Shown piece after piece: positions 27,001 to 33,000 of a stretch of 64,000 bases of DNA; position 1 is the stretch's first letter; every line of letters begins with the position of its first letter. The DNA comes from Siphonodentalium dalli (Eukaryota; Mollusca; Scaphopoda; Gadilida; Siphonodentaliidae): positions 93,865,345-93,929,344 of the forward strand of contig CP136061.1 in NCBI GenBank assembly GCA_032622095.1, given 5' to 3'. Both the position numbers and the translations under genes were made by a program. A model generated the notes under the pieces. The model was given only the letters and a program-made list of their open reading frames with translations. It was not told the origin of the DNA and made no database searches.

Positions 27001-30000
27001 CTTCTGTTGGGTAAAGGGTTAAGCAATAACAAGCTCAGTTAGTCCTTGGATGAGTGACTGGCTGGGGATTCCGGGCACTCCCAACTTTCGATGAGACTTT
27101 AGAACTTCTCTCTCTCGTTCTGTTACCCTGGGGGCTTGTCCGGCCCTCAGAGACTGTCATGATGCAGCCGCTCTGGGGGAGGACTCGGGTGAGATTCAGT
27201 GAATCTCAAAAAGAACGAGAGAGTAGTGTAGCAGTCGTGGTGTAAATACATGTACAGAAGGCTGATGAACTTCATGTCACAAGTTTTTCAGAAAACACAG
27301 ATGTGTAGGACATGTAATCACGATTCTTATAATCCATGAAAACAACATGATAGCCAGGGACATGTACTAGTATAGCGGTCACGGTGTAAATATAGAAGAC
27401 CGATGACTTCTATGCACGAGAGGTCTAGATATCTTGGTCATAGTAGTTAGACTCTTTGTGTGATCATCCTTAAGCAATGTCGAGCTTGGTTAGTCCTCGG
27501 ATGGGTGACCGGCTGTGAATTCTGGGTGCAACCACTTTCGGTGAGACTCCCGCACTTCTCTCTCTCTCTCGTTCTTTTACACTGGGGGCTTGTCCGGCTC
27601 TCAGAGACTGTGTCATGATGCAGCCGCTCTGGGGGAGGACTCAGGTGAGATTCAGTGAATCTCAAAAAGAACGGGGTAGTAGTGTAGTAGTTGGGATGTA
27701 AATATAGAAGGCTGATGCCTTCTCTGCTCGAGAAGTATAGATCTTTTGATCACAGTCGTTAGACTCTTTGTGTGATCACCGAAGTTAATTAAGCAACGTC
27801 GAGCTTGGTTAGTCCTTGGATGGGTGACCGGCTTGGGATTCCGGGTGCTGCCAACTTTCGATGAGACTCCCGCACTTCTCTCTCTCTCTCATTCTGTTAC
27901 ACTGGGGGCTCATCCGGCCCTCAGAGATTGTGTCTGCAGGACCCGGATCAATTGTGTTTTCCGGGCTACTATTCATGCACCCACCCTACCTTGTGTTCGG
28001 AAAAACTCTGCAGATATGCTAAATTATTTAGCGATACTACCCCACACACTGGGCTAGCATAACCAAATTCACCCTCTGGGGACCTCATTCTGCTTAGGCC
28101 TCAACTACTATGGGAGTTCCCCAGTTGAAGTTGTGATTTTCACCCATTAGTCACTTTTATTATGCATTTTATCTTTGTAAATTAGGGGATATAGAAACTG
28201 AACAGAAGGGAAAAAGTAACTAAACACGATGTTAATTTGAGACTATATAGATACTTCCCACCGGAAATATGCACAGACGCCGTATAACCAGAGTTTGGGA
28301 AGTCATTCAATGTTGCAGTCAGCAGTGGCTTTTGGTGATCGGAAATGATTCTCGGAATAAAAGACAATGAAAGTTATCGCCTGAAATAAAATTGACTGTA
28401 TCTTGTGATAGTTGGCATGCAGATACATAGGTAAAGTTATTCCCGATTCAGTAATCATGTGTTATGCATGAAAAGAAACAAGTTATTATATCATGTCGAT
28501 CATAAGTGATATGGGAGGCCAAATTCACATTTAATAATGAATTACGCTTAAGCGCAATTATTTGCGCTTAAGCGCAAATACCACATATTGTGCTTAAGCA
28601 CAAATAGGGCATTTACGCTTAATCGTAATTAATTGTGACTACTATCTAACCTACCCATAAACTATTGGCATGACCTGGTGTATCACCTAGCAACACAAGA
28701 GGAGCATATTGGGCTAATTTTAACCTGTTTGAATTAGCCTGAGTACTCAACAGTCAACTGAGAGTATGTGTTCAAAAATGATAATCCCTATATATAATTA
28801 CATATTATCAGCATCCCTATATCCAATGAATTGATGTCTCCTTCCCGGAACTCTAGTAATTCTAGGGCTTGCTTATATACCGAAGATAATATAATGCTAT
28901 CACGAGTCGCTCCAACTAAAACAGAAGGTGATACTATTGCGAGACAGCCATTTTGAGAAAGAAGTTGGGCTAGCCTACCCATCCAAATCAATGAAAACAA
29001 GAGGTGATATGTCAATAGGAGTTAAGGTTAAGTTATGGATAAACCTATTTATTCACCAGGGGTGTTTAGTTACATATAACCATGAATTGCACTTAAGTGC
29101 AATCAATTGCGCTTAATGATTGCAATTAAGTGTAATTATTTGCGCTTAAGTGTAATTATTTGCGCTTAAGCGCAATTAATTATTAAATGTGAATTTGGCC
29201 TCCCATAAAGTGAAAGGTGTTTGTTTACATTTGTGATGATGACATGTGCCGGGGACTTTCAGTTAGAACCAGGCATCACCATCATTAAATGGAATTTGAG
29301 GTAGAGAAAATAAATAGATTTCAAATATCGAAATCTAATAGCTCTGAGCTAGCTGGGTTGGGTTCCTCAACTCATATATAATTTCACCCCTGACTCCGAA
29401 GAAATAGTAATTTCAGTAGGTGTCTTAACCCTTTACCCAACAGAAGGGCCCTGTGCCAATGCATTCTCTTATATATGCGAGTCGACCATAGGTCGCCTCG
29501 CATATATAAGAGAATGCATTGGCTTGACACATTAAAAATTATAAAATTGTTAAAGAATGTAAGAAAAAATGATAAAAAGTGTTAAAAAAAGATTTAGGCC
29601 AATGCATTCTCTTATATATGCGAGTCGACCTATGCATTGGCACAGGGCATAACTGTAACTATCACAATGTGGTCAAGGAGCCGGTTCCAATGATATCCAT
29701 ATGTGTATGGTTCTATTGAGACAGACCGAAGATATTTTAGGCTGTTGAAGCTTTATTTGGCCGGTTTTGGTTGGTTTGTTGGGTAAAGGGTTAAATCACA
29801 TATCTTTATATATAAAGTCAATCACCCCAGCAAATATCCATGGACATGGACATATGGGGGGGGGGGGTGTCTTTACACCACAAATAGATTGTAACTGTTC
29901 TCAATGTTTGATTTTCTAACCAATAAATTGTGGGGAATTTGTTTCTATAGACAGCATATTTTTCTATATTTTGTCAAAATTTTGGCCTGAAATTGCTATC

Positions 30001-33000
30001 AGTTGGGGGTGTCCGCAAACATGCGAGTTTGGTCTGGTCCAAGGACGGGGGTGTAGTTTGGACATTTCAACGTGGGCACCCCTCCCACACACACACACAC
30101 CAAGGGCACCACCAACGGCGACCAACTATAGCCACGTCCTTGCAAGGACCATGTAGCCACATCCCTGATGACAGTCCTAATCTGGCCGTGGTTGTGTGTA
30201 TCAGGCTTATCCAGCATTTACACTAAAACCAGTCGAATATTGTGATATTTTTCTCTGTACTATACTGCGTGCAGAATAGATCAGAATAGCAGCTGATAAT
30301 TTCCCGCCAAAAGGAACACGTGACCTTGTAATTTCAGTTGACTGTACGCTAATATATCCTTACAGTCGATAGCCACTTCCTCCTGTTTCCAGTCTATCAG
30401 GCCTGCTATTCCCAACACTGTTTGTTTCGTTGTTACGTTAGTTGAAGTTGATAAGTATCATAATGATCGATTGAGTATCGCTAAACGTATGTTATCTAAT
30501 GTTCAGATCCAGATCAAGGGGTCAAGGGCTGGTATCCTTCGTTGTACATAGGGGCAGAATTAATCTTACAAGCTGATTTGTTAGCTTGAGGCGAGAACAC
30601 GGACGGCAATAATCAGTACTTTGTCATAAAGGTGATCACAGATTACAGAAACTATAAACAACCGCCTCCGGCATAATTATATAGTTGAGAGCAGACACTT
30701 AATCATTGCTAAATATGGCACCGTTTTGCAGTGTGCATTCGGCTTTCGGGGAATCTAGATGTAGTCCCGTTGGTCAGATTTTACTTTCATTAATATTTTG
30801 TGACGTTGAAGGGGTTAATGTTAGGATCATGGCAATTTTCAGTCATTCAATGCGTCGCAGCGAACTGTGCTGGGGTCGAATATTACACAATTCATATTAT
30901 GGAATTTCGCTAGTAATTCCCGAACTACAACTTCAAATTGTTGTTTGTATTTTTTCTCTTTTTATTTGTGTGTTTCGTTTTTTTCTACCTACTTTTCGTG
31001 TACTTTATCTGTTGTTGTTCATCAAAATAACTCACCGATGTGCAGTCAAGATCCTATACAGACTCACCTTGTAATGCCGATACAATGAGCACTAAAACTA
31101 CGCATCCATATGGCCTCATGCTAAGGCCTAGTACGCATCCATATGGCCTCATGCTAAGGCCTAGTCTGGTTCCGGTTCTGCTTGTTCTGGTTCCGTATCA
31201 TCCTCCTGCAAAAATATGCAGGCCAATATACGAGTTGTCCTGTCTGAAAACGACCGAGTCACAAAATGCACTACCGGATTACGTCTTTTGTGATATTAAA
31301 CTATACCTTTCCAAACTGTTTAGTGTTAAAAGTTTCAATCGCATGTGCTTTTCGAATGAGCGAAGTTTCGAACATATTATCTGTCTATAATTGTGTGTTG
31401 TGTTATTTTATAATAGTATACCACATTTTATCAACCGTATAGGGCATGTATATATTCTTAATTTCTGGATTTCGTGATATTCCCAAAATGAATACACGGA
31501 AAATAACACGATGTCCGACGTATACCAATCAGATACAACAATATTTTCCATCACTTTATCATTATATGGACACTGATGTGAATCCCATTAACCCTTTACC
31601 CAACAAACCGGCCAAAACCGGCCAAATAAAGCTTCAACAGCATAAAATATCTTCGGTCTGTCTCAATAGAACCACACAAATATGGATATCATTGGAACCG
31701 GCTCCTTGACCACATTGTGATAGTTACAGTTATGCCCTGTGCCAATGCATTCTCTTATATATGCGAGTCGACCATAGGTCGCCTCGCATATATAAGAGAA
31801 TGCATTGGCCTAAAATATTCCTTTTTTTAACACTTTTTACCATTTTTTCTTACATTCTTTAACAATTTTATAATTTTTAATGTGTTAAGCCAATGCATTC
31901 TCTTATATATGCGAGGCGACCTATGGTCGACTCGCATATATAAGAGAATGCATTGGCACAGGGCCGTTCTGTTGGGTAAAGGGTTATTAAAGGCATGGAT
32001 GGCCTTCCCGATGGGTATTGCTTTTAAAATAGTCACATCCGTTAAAACCACCAAACACAGAAAGAATATTAAAATATATATAGACATACTGTGTTCTTAT
32101 ACCAATCATGAATATCGCGTAAATAGTATATTATTGTCGAGTTCGTACGCTTTGTTATGTAAACAAAAGCCAAAAATGGTAAGAAACTGGCATTTGTATA
32201 CATAACTGTCATAACACAGTATATATGAACTTGACAATACCATACTATTTACGCGATATTTATAATCGGTATAAGAACAAAATATGTCCATATTTGAATA
32301 TACTTTCTGTTTGTGGCAGTTTTAACGGGTGTGACTATTTTAACAGCAATAACATCGCGAAGGCCATCCGTGCCTTTAACTGTTTTAATAATGTTACCAG
32401 ACATCTTCGACAACAGGAACAATTATAAAATTCAGGCAATAATGAGGATGAATTTCCTGAATACTGTACATGGATAAATATGTACAGGTATCTCAGTCTT
32501 CAATTTCTTCTGGAGAATTAACATTACTTTTGTGAGTATTTTGAATGCTATTTTCGTATAATAGATAGATACATAGATATAGATAAATATACCCTATCTC
32601 ATCCCGATACCATGCACTACCAACAACAAGCGTTCTATGCATGAAAATTGTTTTGAAGGCACGTTTGTAATTAATTGTCGTCCCCAAACAGAGAAACCTA
32701 TATATAGTCCACAGTGTTACAAATAGTTCACCTGATATATTTTCTGTTCCCGCTCGACATCATCATCATAATCATATTCAACGGAACAAGTCCTCAAGAC
32801 TTCTCGTTCCGGTAACATTTACAAATAGTTTAAAGGTACTCAATGCGATCAGACGTTCCCTAAATTACAATTTCTTTGGCTTCGGTGGTAAAAAATATTT
32901 GATTCGAGTCGAGGAACCCACCCATCAAATCTCAGAGTCATCAGATATCGATTTTTGAAGTTTGTTAATTTCTCGAGATGTGGCCCAGAAAACACGTGGT

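Larger units (their letters stand above)
26121..27960. repeat. Tandem 5S-rRNA-derived repeat array
   Basis: About three units. Each has gtcacaacttattcagaaaa-like sequence, gtgtaaatatagaaggc, a 5S-like segment, ctctctctctcgttctgtta, and gatgcagccgctctggggga. The first unit is split by a TAF (26209-26436) and a PB1 (26624-27022). Could be a 5S-headed SINE or a 5S-pseudogene satellite. Confidence 0.65.

Noticed and set aside
27757-27860. Functional 5S rRNA gene
   Set aside because: The 5' third does not match 5S, there is an inserted att, and other copies carry deletions; called a derived repeat instead.
28788-29015. Stand-alone small gene on the minus strand
   Set aside because: It lies wholly inside the 28507-29209 element and has no recognisable domain; kept only as a finding.
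30706-31390. Plus-strand overlapping frames of 116-122 codons
   Set aside because: Low-complexity hydrophobic or random composition, no domain, no acceptor or donor in the right phase.
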